Of a DNA stretch of 64,000 nucleotides, positions 1 to 11,013 are shown piece by piece. Made by a program: the position numbers and the translations under genes. Under the pieces are notes generated by a model. It made no database searches, was not told where the DNA came from, and saw only the letters and a list, made by a program, of their open reading frames with translations. Position 1 is the first letter of the stretch. Each line of letters begins with the position of its first letter. The stretch is from Protea cynaroides (lineage: Eukaryota; Streptophyta; Magnoliopsida; Proteales; Proteaceae): NCBI GenBank assembly GCA_028583415.1, contig CM053274.1, forward strand, positions 91,916,549 to 91,980,548, written 5' to 3'.

Positions 1-509
1 ATACCTGGCCCAAATTGTAATGTTATCTCATGCATGTGGATGTTGCATTGGTCTTGTGCTTTACTGAGCTGTGTTGTAGCTCACCCCGATATATATATCT
101 CTTTTCAGATTTGGATGCAGGGTATACGGTGGAGGACTTCGTGACCGCCCCAGCCTACAGTACGATGGCTGCCCTGGAGACACAGAGTGTGGAGGACGAG
201 CATGATGCGTTATGCGAGCGCTCCTTCTGTGTCTTTCCTTTGTGATTAGTTTATTCTTTTATTTTTTGTTAAGCTTGTAATTAAATATTATTTAAATTTT
301 GATGGATGATGGAATTATTGGAATAATTATTTTAATTTATCATTTAGTTCAGCTCATTGTTATAAATTATTTCCGCTGCTTGTATTACTCTGGATTGTGT
401 TAGTTTGCTCAGGGATGATTGGTTGACACGATCTTTCGAGATCCTAGTGTGAACCGTGGTTTAGTACATGTTCACTCACACTTCTGGTTCAGCCGATTGG
501 GGTGTGACA
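1..509 (+). mobile_element. 3' end of long LTR (2.3-kb LTR family), copy a
   Basis: This segment matches the last ~500 bases of the solo LTRs at 32279-34568 and 34749-37038. Shared landmarks are the TTACTGAGCT and TAGCTCACCCC blocks, the GATGCAG splice-acceptor-like site near 120, the GTGAACCG-type block near 450 and the terminal GGGGTGTGACA at 499-509. The 5' part lies outside the window, so it cannot be said whether this is a solo LTR or the 3' LTR of a complete element. Confidence 0.75.
121..245 (+). other. Exon-like conserved reading frame in LTR copy a
   Basis: After an acceptor-like TTTTCAG...GATGCAG, an open frame begins with the residues YTVEDF and ends at TGA 243-245. It contains DEHDALC near its end. 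The same frame is present, open and without internal indels, in LTR copies c (36632-36753) and d (53474-53595, minus). Most differences fall at third codon positions. I do not recognise a protein family. It could be the 3' exon of an LTR-driven transcript. Confidence 0.45.
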
Positions 510-1430
510 GGTATGTCCCATCCATTTTATTTGATTATATTATTATCCAAATATATTTTATTTTCATATGAGAATGATTGAAATGAGTTAATTAGGATTA
601 AAGAAAGAAAATCTTACATTAAAATATCAAGAGAAAAAAAAGAAAAATTATCGAAACTTATCGTCGTTTCGGAGTTATCATCGAAGAAAGAAGTTCCAAG
701 AACTGGATCGATGCCGAAAGAATAGATCAACTTGTCGCCGTTACTGGATGCAGGACCAGATAGTCGCTGCCGGAGGAAGCTGAATGAAATTGCGCAGGAG
801 AAGGAAGAAGAACTGGATCGTCACCTCCGAAATCACAAAAATGAAACCCTAACCCCTTCCCCGTTTTCTTCAAGGATTACAATTTCGGTTTCGTACCTTG
901 TTTCGAAACCAGGTAAAAAAAAACTCAAATTTTCGAACTTGGTTTAGGTGGCAAAAAAAAAATTTTGAATCCAATTTTTTTTCTGTAATGCAATTTTAAC
1001 CTTTTTAATATATCCATTGAATTATTTACAAAAAAAAAAATCAGAAATGGTATTTCTATGTCTACACCATATCATGCTAACGTACGATAATGAGTGTAAA
1101 TGGTAGTAAATTAAAAACAAAGTACCAAACTAATATTATATAACTTATATTTTTATTACGACATTTCAGAACATTCTTTATTATCAATTACATAGAATAA
1201 GGAAATCCGTTCAAATCACAATGAGTTTCATAGTACATCTAATCGTGAGCCTGAAAGCATTGTTGTTTCCAATAAAGGTTCTCCCATTTCATCACAATTG
1301 TATTTCATTCATAGACTTTATATACAAATTTATAAGAAAAAAATAGTTTAAGGAAGAAATGGTTACTTTTTTGCTTTAAATCTTAAAAGCCTTAATAAAA
1401 CGAAATTTAATGCACCTTGGAGTGCGAGAA
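510..1430. other. Intergenic, no gene seen
   Basis: No supported gene. Bases 513-620 are a diverged direct copy of 27405-27510, sharing the run ATATATTTTATTTTCATATG and the run GAGTTAATTAGGATTAAAG. The rest is AT-rich with A and T homopolymers. Confidence 0.6.
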
Positions 1431-1699
1431 AATGATGGAATATGAGAAGAAAGATGGAAGAAATAAATAAAAAATTGAAAGAAAATCAAATTTCACTAAA
1501 ATTTGGTTGAAATTAACTTCTTTTGATCAAAATATGGACGAAATCTACAGAAATGATCGAAATCTACCTAAATATGAGACTATTTAGTTTCGATCTATGG
1601 TTTTATTTTGATTTGACCAAAAATCGAAACATTTCAACTAAAATCAGAAATTTCGACTGAAATTTGGAAATGTGGTTTTCTTTTCTCTCTCACTCTGCT

Positions 1700-1831
1700 C
1701 TCGACTTTTATGCCCCCGTATCCCATAGGTTTCAAAATTGTCTCTTACGGTTCCTTTCTTCTAGAATTTATTACCCCTTTAATTACATCTCTAATTTAAT
1801 GGACATTTTGTTTATTTAATTCATTTCTTTA

Positions 1832-1884
<53 letters not shown>

Positions 1885-2140
1885 ATTTATTGTTATTGAA
1901 TAATTTTGAATTTATTTAAATTTATTTATTAACTTTTCATGCCCCCATATGCCATAGGTTTCAAAATTGTTCCTTACGGTTCCTTTCTTCTAGAATTTAT
2001 TAACCCTTTAATTACGTCTCTAATTCAATGGACATTTTGTTTATTTAATTCATTTCTTTAGTTATCATTGTAATTATTATTATTAAGATTATTATTATTA
2101 AATTTATTGTTATTGAATAATTTTGAATTTATTCATTATA
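1700..2140 (+). repeat. ~230-bp tandem repeat with ATT microsatellite
   Basis: Two tandem units share ATAGGTTTCAAAATTGT, TTCTAGAATTTATTA and AATGGACATTTTGTTTA. They start near 1707 and 1939 and are separated by an (ATT)n tract (about 1834-1882). The same arrangement with a shorter ATT tract lies at about 42785-43190 in copy 2, so it predates the segmental duplication. Confidence 0.85.
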
Positions 2141-2346
2141 AATTTTGAAAAAATTTAGTTGACAAAATTGAGACGTCTACATTATCAAATATGAAAAGAA
2201 CCTAATTACTTAAACCTTCCACACTTTTCTACCAATCTGAAAAAAATCCTAAGCATGTCCGGCCTAAAGTTTTTGACAAATTTTCTCCTTTAAGCTGTCA
2301 TAATAAAATAATAAAAGCACTTCCTAATTGGGTACAAATCCTTCCC

Positions 2347-2353
2347 CATAAAA
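2347..2353 (+). promoter_or_regulatory. Decayed TATA box (CATAAAA)
   Basis: At the same 71-bp distance from the start codon, copy 2 has TATAAAA (43396) and copy 1 has CATAAAA. The T-to-C change at the first base would weaken TBP binding. This fits the disrupted coding region of this copy. Confidence 0.6.
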
Positions 2354-2417
2354 CAAACCCTTTTCTTTGCCATTCCAAGTTCTAAGACAAGCAAATAAGA
2401 ATTTTTAAGAAAAAGAA

Positions 2418-2475
2418 ATGGAAAAAGTTTATGTAAAGTTGGCCACCCTTGTCATTCTCTTGGTTTGCGCTTCTG

Positions 2476-2515
<40 letters not shown>

Positions 2516-3125
2516 TGTGTGTGTGTGTGTGTGTTTGTGCGTGTGAGTATGTGTGCGTGCGCACTCACACGCACTCACAAGTAATACAAAAATTTTTTTG
2601 TTGGGAGTTTATTCTAGTACAAACTATCAAATAGTTTTTAGCCCCTTATACACATCGGAATCCCTTAAATTTTTGGGATCGAAACTTTGCATGATATCAG
2701 AACTGGTTTTCACTATCTCTAATCTTCACGTGCCTGCTCCCACACTGATTGACAAATAATAGGTGGAGGGACTCCCATGTGACTTTCTCTCTCTCTCTCT
2801 CTCTCTCTCTCTTATACACATATATACACTCAAATTATATACACCATGTAATGTAACAAAGTGGATTATATATGTTCTGCAGGCCAGCCAGTCCCAACGT
2901 TACAGAAGCATTGCATATCTAATGCTGATTGTCTGCCCGCGGGAGGATGGTCGCCAGGGTGCCCAAAACCACAATGCCAAGGAGGACAGTGCACATGTAA
3001 GCAGGCTGATGGGGTACAGCCCTTAGATGTAATTGCCCTGTGAAAGCGAAAGGGACTGCGAGAGCCTTTGTCATCAGTACCGTCTTTGCCTCAAAGGTCG
3101 CTGCATCTGCCTTCATGACAACTGA
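2418..3125 (+). pseudogene. Cysteine-rich secreted peptide gene, frameshifted copy
   Basis: This is the paralogue of the gene at 43467-44241. Exon 1 (2418-2475) encodes a signal peptide (start MEKVYVKLATLVILLVC) and has a normal GT donor at 2476. The intron (2476-2882) contains CT and GT repeats and ends in TTCTGCAG. Exon 2 begins at 2883. It keeps the first six-cysteine module, but an 11-bp deletion near 3038 relative to copy 2 puts a TGA at 3041-3043, removing the second module from the product. The rest of the module is readable in another frame down to the ancestral stop at 3123-3125. The TATA box is also mutated. A shortened peptide with one six-Cys module could still be made if the gene is transcribed. 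Confidence 0.85.
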
Positions 3126-3781
3126 GAAATCATATATTATCTTCGATGTTCCTATAATAAAATTCCTTCCATGTTAGTTGTTTTGGTTTTTGGGGAAGGA
3201 GCCAACTAATCATAAAGTGTTTTTTAGATTCCAATCGACTAGGTTACAATCAGACTTTGTCACTGATTTTGTATCCGTCGGAACTTAAAAATCACTCTTT
3301 ATAAAAAAGAAGTTACATTCCTTTAATTGCATCATTTTTGGTAAGTTTGCATGGAAAATTGATTTAACAGTTTTACACCATGTTTTTTAACCATGTTATA
3401 GTAAAAGGGGATCAATTTGGATAAAAATCAAGGCCAAAAGTTTGTTGTAATCGGGTTCGTCTGAATGTAACAAGGGTTGTTATAACATGTAGCTATAAGG
3501 ATTTTCTTTAATGAATGGATACTCATTGGGTCATCGCGGAAACCACAATATATAGGGGACAGTTTAGAAATTTCATTTTGGGACTGATGCAAATCCGGCA
3601 TTGAAAAGAGGTAGTTACAACATGTACTTATAACGGCTCATGTTACAAGTAAAAAAAACCCATAATAGAATTCCTTAGTTTGATATTTATTTATGTTCAC
3701 AAAAAAAATTAGTTCTAGATTAGTTGTTTATTTGTATGTAACTGTGCACTTCTTTTTTTTTTTTTTTTTGGAGGGGGTGGG
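3126..3781. other. 3' flank, no gene seen
   Basis: Colinear with 44242-44896 in copy 2. It holds polyadenylation-like AATAAA near 3157 and AT-rich sequence. No reading frame could be supported. Confidence 0.6.
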
Positions 3782-4845
3782 CCTAAAAACCTATGTCAAA
3801 TTCGATCTAACCCCAATAATTTAAAAAGTTTCATCTACCACCCAAAAGTTTCCCAAATGTTTCATCTACCATCCAAAATTTTTCCACGTTTAATCAAAGA
3901 GACCCCACCCACTAGTAGAATCCCTTTAGTTGCAAATATTAGGACAATATTATCCTTATTCCAAAGGTAAAAGACCATGATGGCCCCCAAATTAAAAAAA
4001 CACCTTTGTTTACCAATTTTTCATCTTCTATAGTACAAGTAAAAAGAAAATCTCTCTTTCGATACATTTCTTCCCAGACGAGTTGCAACGATAAAACCCT
4101 TGTTCGTCGTCTACAGTGTGTTGCGGTTTTCGTTCGGCAACAACGACAATCAACCAGTAGGGAAGCCATTAGATATTTTTGGCGACAACTACAGTCAACC
4201 AGCTTTGCCGACGATGGATGCCGCTGCTCTGTAGAAAGGAGAAGAAATCCGCACACTCTGTACTTTCTTCTCAGACAAGGTAGCAAGGAAGCCATTAGAT
4301 ATTTTGGGACGACGATTGAAAACCCCCTATCAACTATTTGATAAACAAGTTTTGCTTCTCAGAGCTCGGAACATCACTAAAACTAGGCAATACCTCAAAG
4401 GAAGAAGTTGTAGAATTTCCATTTAGCTTTGAGTTTATGACTACTAAAGACTTACCCTCGTGATTGACCCCAGAATTTGAAACAGAATTAGAAGTTGGAA
4501 GAGATGCATGGTCTGCGTTCAAAGACCGGCTATTTACTAGATCGTTGCTTGTCAAACTAGCAGAAGAATTTGAAGAAGGACCAGAGAATCCACCTACATC
4601 ACGATTTTTAGACGACCTAGAGGGCTTCCGAGGGAGCCTACCAAGTATCTGTTTGTGAGTAGATTACGCGGGAGAGGTCTCAATGCAGGTCTTTGCAAAT
4701 CCAAATGGGAGAAAATTGGGCAATCTCCGAAATAAATATGAAAATATACACCACTTATTTATTTGGAGTCATTTTAGGGTTTTTTCAGATTCATTTCCTT
4801 TCTGTCGTATCTTCTTCTTCTTCTTCCTTTCTCATTTTGCTATGC

Positions 4846-4905
<60 letters not shown>

Positions 4906-5640
4906 AAGCTTTTCCTTTCTCCTCTGTAGAATGACGGAGGAAAATCTATTTTTCCTTCCGTTGTTCTATCGGGCGGTAGCGGACTTGATTCTAATAACTT
5001 ATTTAACTTAGTCCCAAGTTCCTGGAATCGACTTGTAAGAAGTAGAGAGGGGAGATTAAATTTGTGAGAGATGATTGTGATTAGGTTTTGGTGAAAGAAG
5101 AAGAAGAATGAATGAATGGATGAATAACAGAGAAAGGTCGGGATCGGAAGATTAAAAGTTATGTTGTTTGTAGCAACTATTGTTGTAGTCATGACGATTC
5201 AAGGAGCGGTTTTTGATGCAGGATCAAGATGCAAGGTATGGAGACCGACGCGATCTCACAGCCTGTAAGTCCTTTGAGCCCATGCAAGTCTCATCGCCAT
5301 TAAGCCCTCTGTTAATGGCGTGCCAGGCACTGTTGGCACCATAGTCGGTTGCGGTGGAGGAGGAGGTGAGTGAATTTCAATATACGGAAGGAGGAAACAA
5401 GCAGGTAGTGAAAGGGAAAGGCAAGGGAGTTTCGATATTTGTGATGTTGCCATTGACACAAATAGCAATAGAGAAGGGGCAAATTAGTAATTTTATCTCA
5501 TTTTAATGTGTTAAAGTTTCAAATAGAAAGGGTAAAAATGTCTACTTACATGTTCAGTTAGGTCTGTCAGTTAAATAGGGTCAGTTAGAGTTTCTAGAAA
5601 CCATTGGATAATAGATAGAATTTGACATCCTTTTTTAGGG
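3782..5640. mobile_element. TIR element carrying PP2A B' fragment (Pack-type), copy 1
   Basis: The ends form an imperfect inverted repeat. The left end reads CTAAAAACCTATGTCAAATT, and the reverse complement of the right end reads CTAAAAAAGGATGTCAAATT, each followed by CGATCT/CTATCT. The interior holds a reverse-strand PP2A B' fragment and a (CT)n tract that lies upstream of it in gene orientation. The same element is present in copy 2, so insertion preceded the duplication. The left flank is replaced by a poly-T run here, so the target site is better judged in copy 2. Mutator-like origin is inferred from TIR style and gene capture. Confidence 0.55.
4337..4660 (-). pseudogene. PP2A regulatory subunit B' N-terminal fragment, copy 1
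   Basis: Read on the minus strand, one open frame begins KQILGRLPRKPSRSSKNRD and, after a Ser/Asn-rich linker, ends with the block EVLPSFSDVPSSEKQNLFIK followed by a stop. Both blocks resemble the N-terminus of plant B56/B' subunits of protein phosphatase 2A: the basic LPRKPS start, and the DVP-x-SEKQNLF-(I/V)-K block that precedes the HEAT-like core. Everything after LFIK is missing and the expected start codon is degraded (ACTCAC). The family's full protein is around 500 residues, so only about a fifth remains. The functional parent gene is not in this window. Confidence 0.72.
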
Positions 5641-5689
5641 TTAAATAAAAAAATTTCAATAAAATAAAAGAAGTACAGAGACAAACTCA

Positions 5690-6266
5690 ATGTTAGTAAA
5701 AACTCCACCTTCGGCATTACTATCAGTAGAGCCCTACCATTGGTTATACAAAGTAAGTAAAATGAAATCTAAACAGCTCAGAAGCATCCCAAACTACATC
5801 CCTTGTTATAATGTTTGGGCATGTAGTCCAAGATTTTCTATTACTGCACTCTTGGCCAAACAGTCAGCCACTACATTTCATTCCCTAAAACAATGAATAA
5901 TCCGCAGTTGAGTCTCAAATCAGTTAATTTACTGTAAGCCTATTCCACAATGTGCTAACATACCATGGGGACCTCTCATTTAAGAAGGCAGCCTACTACA
6001 CTTTTTGAATTCATTCCACCCAAATTTTCTTAACTCCTAGCCTGATAATCTCCCTTAAGTCTTATCAGGGGCGCTGTGAGTTCTACTTTGTAATTAGTAG
6101 CATTGACTAGGAACATTGAGAAATAATGAATAAATTTTCTTTTGTCATCTCGAAATACGCCTCCTGCACCAGCATCATTTAGGTTCCCAAGAGAACATTC
6201 ATCAATATTCAACTTACACCAGCCAATGGGTGTCTTAAACAACAGGCTTAATGATTTGTTGAACAA
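5690..6266 (-). pseudogene. LINE RNase H domain remnant, copy 1
   Basis: The minus strand encodes a plant-LINE RNase H-like domain (RVT_3 type). The start GWCKLNIDECSLGN is followed by AGAGGVFRDD and ATNYKVEL. After a degraded stretch, the C-terminal motif RIIHCFRE-stop-NVVADCLAK lies near 5827-5895. The in-frame TGA replaces the Gly codon still present in copy 2. This is the 3' end of an L1-type ORF2. Confidence 0.8.
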
Positions 6267-6474
6267 TAGGCTTTGTTTTCAACTGAAAGTGCTTCTGTAA
6301 TCGTAGATCTTCCATCCTTGTGAATCTATATGGCTTTAGCTCAGAGATGTTTTGAAGCTCTACCCAATCTCATATAATATCCTCTTAGGCCTTAGCCTTC
6401 TACCTTCATTTTTCCTCCTCCACCAAGAAAAAGGAGTTCTAAACATTGGAAGCCTATCCACCGAAGGTTGTAAA

Positions 6475-7312
6475 TTGCTAAGATAACTTTCCATATTTCA
6501 CGTGACACTTTTCAAACCAAAACTGTTTTCCACGCTTACATTCTGGAAATACTTTATTGTAGGATCTCATGGTTCAGATATTGTAATGTATGTAAACGAA
6601 AAAGAATTCAATCTTCCATGGAAGTTTGAAGGATTTATGACAATTTGGGCAAGCTGTAATGATGTGGATTTGGTTAAGTGTTGCATGGGTATCTACACAT
6701 GTTGGTATCTAATTCTTGTTGGGGGGCTTGATTCGTTGAGCTAGTAAAATTCGGTTGACGGATTCATCCGAACATGGACTCTCGGTTATTCTGTGAATTT
6801 CATATGGTAATGGTATAGAAGTGATAGGTACATGTTGATGGTTTCTGAAACACTTAAGAGGGTTGGAGTTGGCAGGTATTTCTTCCTTTCCTTATATTTT
6901 ATAGGATTTAATTTCATCTCAAGATCATGCACTCGTAGCGTCATCGGGGTGTCAATGGGGCGGTTTGTTCTGGTTTTGATTTGGGCTGATTCAGTTTTGG
7001 TGGCACATACTACAGCCCAATTACGGTCCAATAAATTTTTTTTTTTGCCTTTGGTCCAGTTTGGGTCCAATTTCGTATTGGGTTTTTATTGGGCTGGCTT
7101 AATGAGCTTTTATCGATCCACTATCAGTTCGATTTCAATTTACTATAGTTCCATTTGTTTTGATGTAAAATTGCAATATTTTTTTTTCATCTTCTTAAAA
7201 ATCATTATATTTGATCTCTTGAAAATAAACATTAAACATTTTTTTTTTACATATAAAATGCTACACGTCAAAAAAAAAAAAAAAAAAGAACCTATTTGCA
7301 TATGTGGTAAAT
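6475..7312. other. Sequence splitting the LINE remnant
   Basis: This ~840-bp stretch separates the LINE zinc-finger part (7320-7670) from its RNase H part. A plus-strand open frame at 6502-6744 has no recognised family. Bases 6948-7140 resemble the dispersed GGGTGTCAA-type hAT-like repeat. A poly-A run at 7270-7287 follows. It may be a composite insertion, but no target duplication was found. Confidence 0.4.
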
Positions 7313-7319
7313 TCAATCC

Positions 7320-7670
7320 TTGATGTTCTCCAAGATAAATTCCCTTGGAGTTGCTTTGTTCGTGAAGATTCTGCTATTCCTTTCTTTTGAAATCATAACT
7401 ATGGTGGTGCAAAAGACAAATTTCCCAACTTGGCCAATAGTCCCTGGACCTATGAATGTTTTGGCTATCCATTTGGCCTCTGAAATGACAGATCAGACCT
7501 GTAGCTGGTTTTGATTAGGTGAGCACATCCCTTTCATTTGTTTCCAAATCCAACCTGGGAAGACATTCAAAGAATATATGGTTTCTTGTATCAACCTCTG
7601 CCCAGCACAAAGAGCATGCCGAATTGACCCTTACATTCCTCTTCTCGACCTGATGAGAGGTTGGGAGATC
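7320..7670 (-). pseudogene. LINE zf-RVT region remnant, copy 1
   Basis: The minus strand reads LPTSHQVEKRNVRV, then CSLCWAE and TRNHIFFECLP. This is the zinc-binding zf-RVT module (C-x2-C ... H-x4-C) found after the reverse transcriptase of plant L1-type LINEs. Further on, the blocks VGKFVFCTTI and ERNSRIF match the linker before RNase H. It is in the same orientation as the RNase H remnant and was part of the same element. Confidence 0.78.
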
Positions 7671-7689
7671 AACTCTTAGGCAACTAGCA

Positions 7690-8415
7690 CCTGCCTCTAT
7701 TGCTAGTTCTAATGGGTTTTCAGTAATTTTGGTGAATGAGACTCAAATGTTGCTTTGGATACTCTTCTATCCATTGAGAGGAGCTGCCATACTGACCCTT
7801 GAAGAACACTGAAGAAAACTATAGTTTGAAAAAAAATGATTCCAAGAACCTCGTTGGTGGGTTAGCAAAAAACAGCGACAATCTTAGGTGTTTGGCTGCA
7901 GGGTTGACGTGCTAGTGTTTGTCACACAACGCAGAAGACAAAGATTGACATCGTCTCTAGTCCGTCCAGTTCGTCGAGTAGTGAACGAACGGACTAGAAT
8001 CAAGGATGCATATACCAATATATTGGGAGACGCATCTTGTGATTCCAGTCCATCCGATCATGACTGGAAGATTGGACAGATAGAGACGATCTTTTTCCCA
8101 TAAGACAGATCAGAATTGTGCAGGTTTGATTCAGATTCATAATGGTGGATTAATGTCTGACCCAAAAACTTGATGAATATGAATTGAGCTCGTCTCAAGT
8201 CCGGAGATGAGATAGTGTCGAGTGGATGGCCGACACCTGGCACTCCCTTAGATATGACGATTGAGTTCTTTTGCAGTTTTTTTTTTTTTTCTAACTTTTT
8301 CGTACAATAACTCTCATCAAAATCAACCATTGAATCTGAGGAAGTGTCAGGTGTCGGTCACTCGGACTCGCTTTACTCAAGTTCAAAGTTTTATTCTGAA
8401 CTTGAAAGGAGTCCG
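7690..8415. other. No gene seen
   Basis: Colinear with copy 2 (about 48300-48995). It contains short low-complexity T runs. No coding feature could be supported. Confidence 0.55.
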
Positions 8416-8425
8416 TTCCAATGAA

Positions 8426-8638
8426 GGATCCACATCCTCTCCTCCAAGAGAATCTGGAGGAGAGGTGGTGCCCCATACAGATGGATGACAATCTGACCCC
8501 TCCATTTGAGCCGACAAGTTCAGCCGACAAATAGTTTTGGCTCGGATAAAGGGGTCGGATTAATCCAACTCTCAGGTGTCGTCCATCTATATGGAACGCC
8601 ACCTCTCCAGATTCTCTTGTAAGAAAGGATTTGAATCC
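8426..8638. mobile_element. Hairpin MITE with 10-bp target duplication, copy 1
   Basis: 213 bp, almost fully self-complementary. The ends are GGATCCACATCC and GGATTTGAATCC, which are near-perfect inverted repeats. The flanks are a perfect direct duplication TTCCAATGAA at 8416-8425 and 8639-8648. A 9-10 bp duplication with long TIRs fits a Mutator-derived MITE. The same insertion is at 49006-49217. Confidence 0.88.
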
Positions 8639-8649
8639 TTCCAATGAAT

Positions 8650-9905
8650 ACAATATGAATCAAATAGGTGTCAGAACAAAAAAAAGATATCAAAACTCCA
8701 AAATCTGGCTGGCAGTTTAATAGTATTACATACAGTATTGATCATTTGTCTATAGAATTCATACATTGAAATCAAATCAATATTTTTATATTTGATACTT
8801 GAATTTAGAACCTTCCTTGTCTTAGAGTCCTTACATATATATCGAACACTTTTTTTTTTAAAGGATATATTAAGGGAATCACATGGGTTTCTCCATCAAT
8901 CAACCTCATGGATGGTTGTTTGGTTTCCAACGTGCAACCAACTCAGAGCACTTGTGGATCAACTGACCCGGCAACCAACTCGGCCCAGTACAAAAGAAAA
9001 CCCACCCAAGGGTTTAGGATTGGGAAAGAGATCGGCAAGATGCATGGTTTTAGGTATTTGAATCGAGCGATACACATATCTGATCGGTCCTATGCCCACT
9101 TGGCTGGCAGATAAGAATTCTGATTACTTTCTTTTTTCTTGAAATTTTTTTAGTAAAGTAATAAAAATAAAAAAGGGAAAAGACGGGCCTCCCCCGATTG
9201 AGACCCAATTTTTTTAGTAATAAAAAATATTATCCAGAGAAACATGTTTAACACGTATCATGAGAGATACATAATTTATTAAGTCACGAAATACATTATG
9301 ATCATTCTGTCATACACGAAATAGACAGAGTCCACCCAAGGAGTCATTAATGAAATTAACTTACCCTACTGCATGCCAAAAAAATATAGACAAGTAACTC
9401 TTTCATGCCATCCACGAATTGAGATGGAGTCGATGGGGGGGGGGGGGTGTTGGAGAGTTAGAAAACAATTTCTCTAATGTCAAGATGTCTGATTTGGTCT
9501 CAATATTGTCATGGCTAATGCACTTGGAATACCCTTTAGATCAAAATAAAATTTCAAGGGTTTTCAACCAAAAAAAAGAAAGTTTCAAGGGTTTTCTCTT
9601 TTGTCATTTTCAAACTGATTTTTTTTTTTAAATACTGTAAAATATATCTATTCTTCTACCTAAAAATAAAATCTACTCGAAATCCGTTTAAACAAATATT
9701 TATCTTCTTTTTTTGTTTAAATTTTTTTTTTCTAATATGATGGTAGCAGTTTCTTTGGTCTATCTTATTTAGATGCATCTCTTGACTAGGCATAGATATT
9801 CATACGTTGAAAAGAGTTGAAAATTTGTGAGGATATATATCCAAAGTTCTTTATTTGTATGTCAAGTTTCAATCTAAATAAAGTCTTAAAAAAATAACAA
9901 AATTA
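8650..9905. other. No gene seen
   Basis: AT-rich, with a poly-G run at 9437-9447 and many T/A homopolymers. Colinear with copy 2. The block near 8910-9110 is strongly conserved between copies but shows no recognisable protein. Confidence 0.5.
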
Positions 9906-10335
9906 AGTATTGAAATCTCAAAATTATAGAAACCATTGTGCCGATACATGAAACTGTTTGGATGCCTATTCTCATAATCCTATTGGCCCGGTGGGGGCTT
10001 GGAAGTAACGTAAAAATATTCTTGTTCGACAATGTCTACCTATAGCCAGACACAAGAGGGTTGAAATGACCACCTCGCCTCCCTACTTGGATGCACATGA
10101 GTGCACTCCCATAGGTAAGTATTGAAAATTTTAAAATTTTAGAAAGCATTTGTACCGATACATGGAACTATTTGGATGTATATTCTCGTAATCCAATTGG
10201 TCCTGAAGTGGTGCAAAAGTCACGCAAAAAGATTCTTATTCGATAATGTCTACCTGTAGTCAGACACATGATGAACGAAATGACCACCTCACCTCCCTAA
10301 TAGGATGCATGTGAATACACTCCCATTGGTTCCCA
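9906..10335 (+). repeat. ~213-bp tandem repeat upstream of serine-rich gene, copy 1
   Basis: Two diverged units start at AGTATTGAAATCTC (9906) and AGTATTGAAAATTT (10119). They share CCGATACATG, ATGTCTACCT, AATGACCACCTC and ACTCCCAT. The pair is kept in copy 2 at 50502 and 50715. It lies ~200 bp upstream of the predicted TATA box and may be part of the promoter region. Confidence 0.85.
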
Positions 10336-10535
10336 TGCCAATACAAGTGCTACAGAACCGGTCAGGGAAAGGTACCCTTTCCCCTTATTAATTATGAATA
10401 CTTGGAAACTTTAATTAGAAATAGCCCTTAAGTGATAAGTCAATCTCATTGGATCAGCTGGCAGGAAAAGCGGTTGGAAAGTAATATTAGTTGTAATCAG
10501 GGGTATCAATGTAATTGCACATAGAAGATACTAGT

Positions 10536-10543
10536 TATAAAAA
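10536..10543 (+). promoter_or_regulatory. TATA box of serine-rich-protein-like gene, copy 1
   Basis: TATAAAAA lies 108 bp before the ATG, identical in copy 2 at 51124-51131. The implied 5' leader of about 80 nt is purine-rich (GAGAGA-type). Confidence 0.65.
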
Positions 10544-10650
10544 CAAGCATATTTTGCAATCCAAGATGGGCTGGTTGGCTCTGTTAACCAAAGCCCCAAG
10601 AGAATAAAATCAGAGACAGAGAAAAGAAGAGAAGAGGAGACAGAGTCATC

Positions 10651-11013
10651 ATGGCGTCAAGAAGGTCAGATCTCAATACTTCAAAATCCCAAAGTAATAG
10701 CACCAATCGAACCTGCCTGTGTTCCCCAACTACACACCCTGGTTCTTTCCGTTGTACTCTCCACCGCGATACTCCCCGTAAAGTCTCGAACCGATCAAAG
10801 ATTCGTCATGTTCTGTCAAGCTCTGTAAATCGATCGGAATCGTCGAAGATGATCGCTAAAGCTAATCTGCTTAAGGTTTTTCTTCCTCAAATCATCAAAC
10901 CCTCGATCCATAATCTCCGACGGAGAAGAAATTTCCAGCCCAAACCTACCAGATTCTGTTTGACGAGTAACGGATATATCAACATCAACAGAGAGGGAAT
11001 GGCTGTTTCTTAA
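10651..11013 (+). CDS. Serine-rich-protein-like small protein, copy 1
   Basis: Intact single-exon gene for a 120-residue protein. It belongs to the plant family annotated as 'serine-rich protein-like', recognised by the signature TCLCSPTTHPGSFRC followed by LHR (about residues 22-39). The N-terminus is Ser/Asn/Thr-rich, residues 40-65 are basic and Ser-rich, and the C-terminal half is basic. There is no signal peptide or membrane segment. Molecular function is unknown in the family. The ATG at 10651 lies downstream of a TATA box and is the first Met in frame. Copy 2 (51235-51597) differs by four bases by eye: two amino-acid changes (Arg5Lys and Thr18Asn) and two silent ones. The 3' region has a CTT repeat and AATATATGAAG-type polyadenylation sequence. 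Confidence 0.9.
   Translation: MASRRSDLNTSKSQSNSTNRTCLCSPTTHPGSFRCTLHRDTPRKVSNRSKIRHVLSSSVNRSESSKMIAKANLLKVFLPQIIKPSIHNLRRRRNFQPKPTRFCLTSNGYININREGMAVS

Noticed and set aside
2449..2634. Ser-Leu/Val-Cys reading frame
   Set aside because: Translation of CT and GT repeats in the intron of the copy 1 peptide gene.
3939..4295. 118-codon minus-strand frame with Cys/Arg-rich residues
   Set aside because: Lies within the TIR element left of the PP2A fragment. It contains an internal duplicated segment and no known domain. The paralogous frame at 45121-45303 is much shorter.
6502..6744. Possible F-box-type protein fragment (WKFEGFMTIWASCN)
   Set aside because: Wording is vaguely like F-box-associated proteins, but there is no domain-level motif and it is short and interrupted. 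I did not assign a family.
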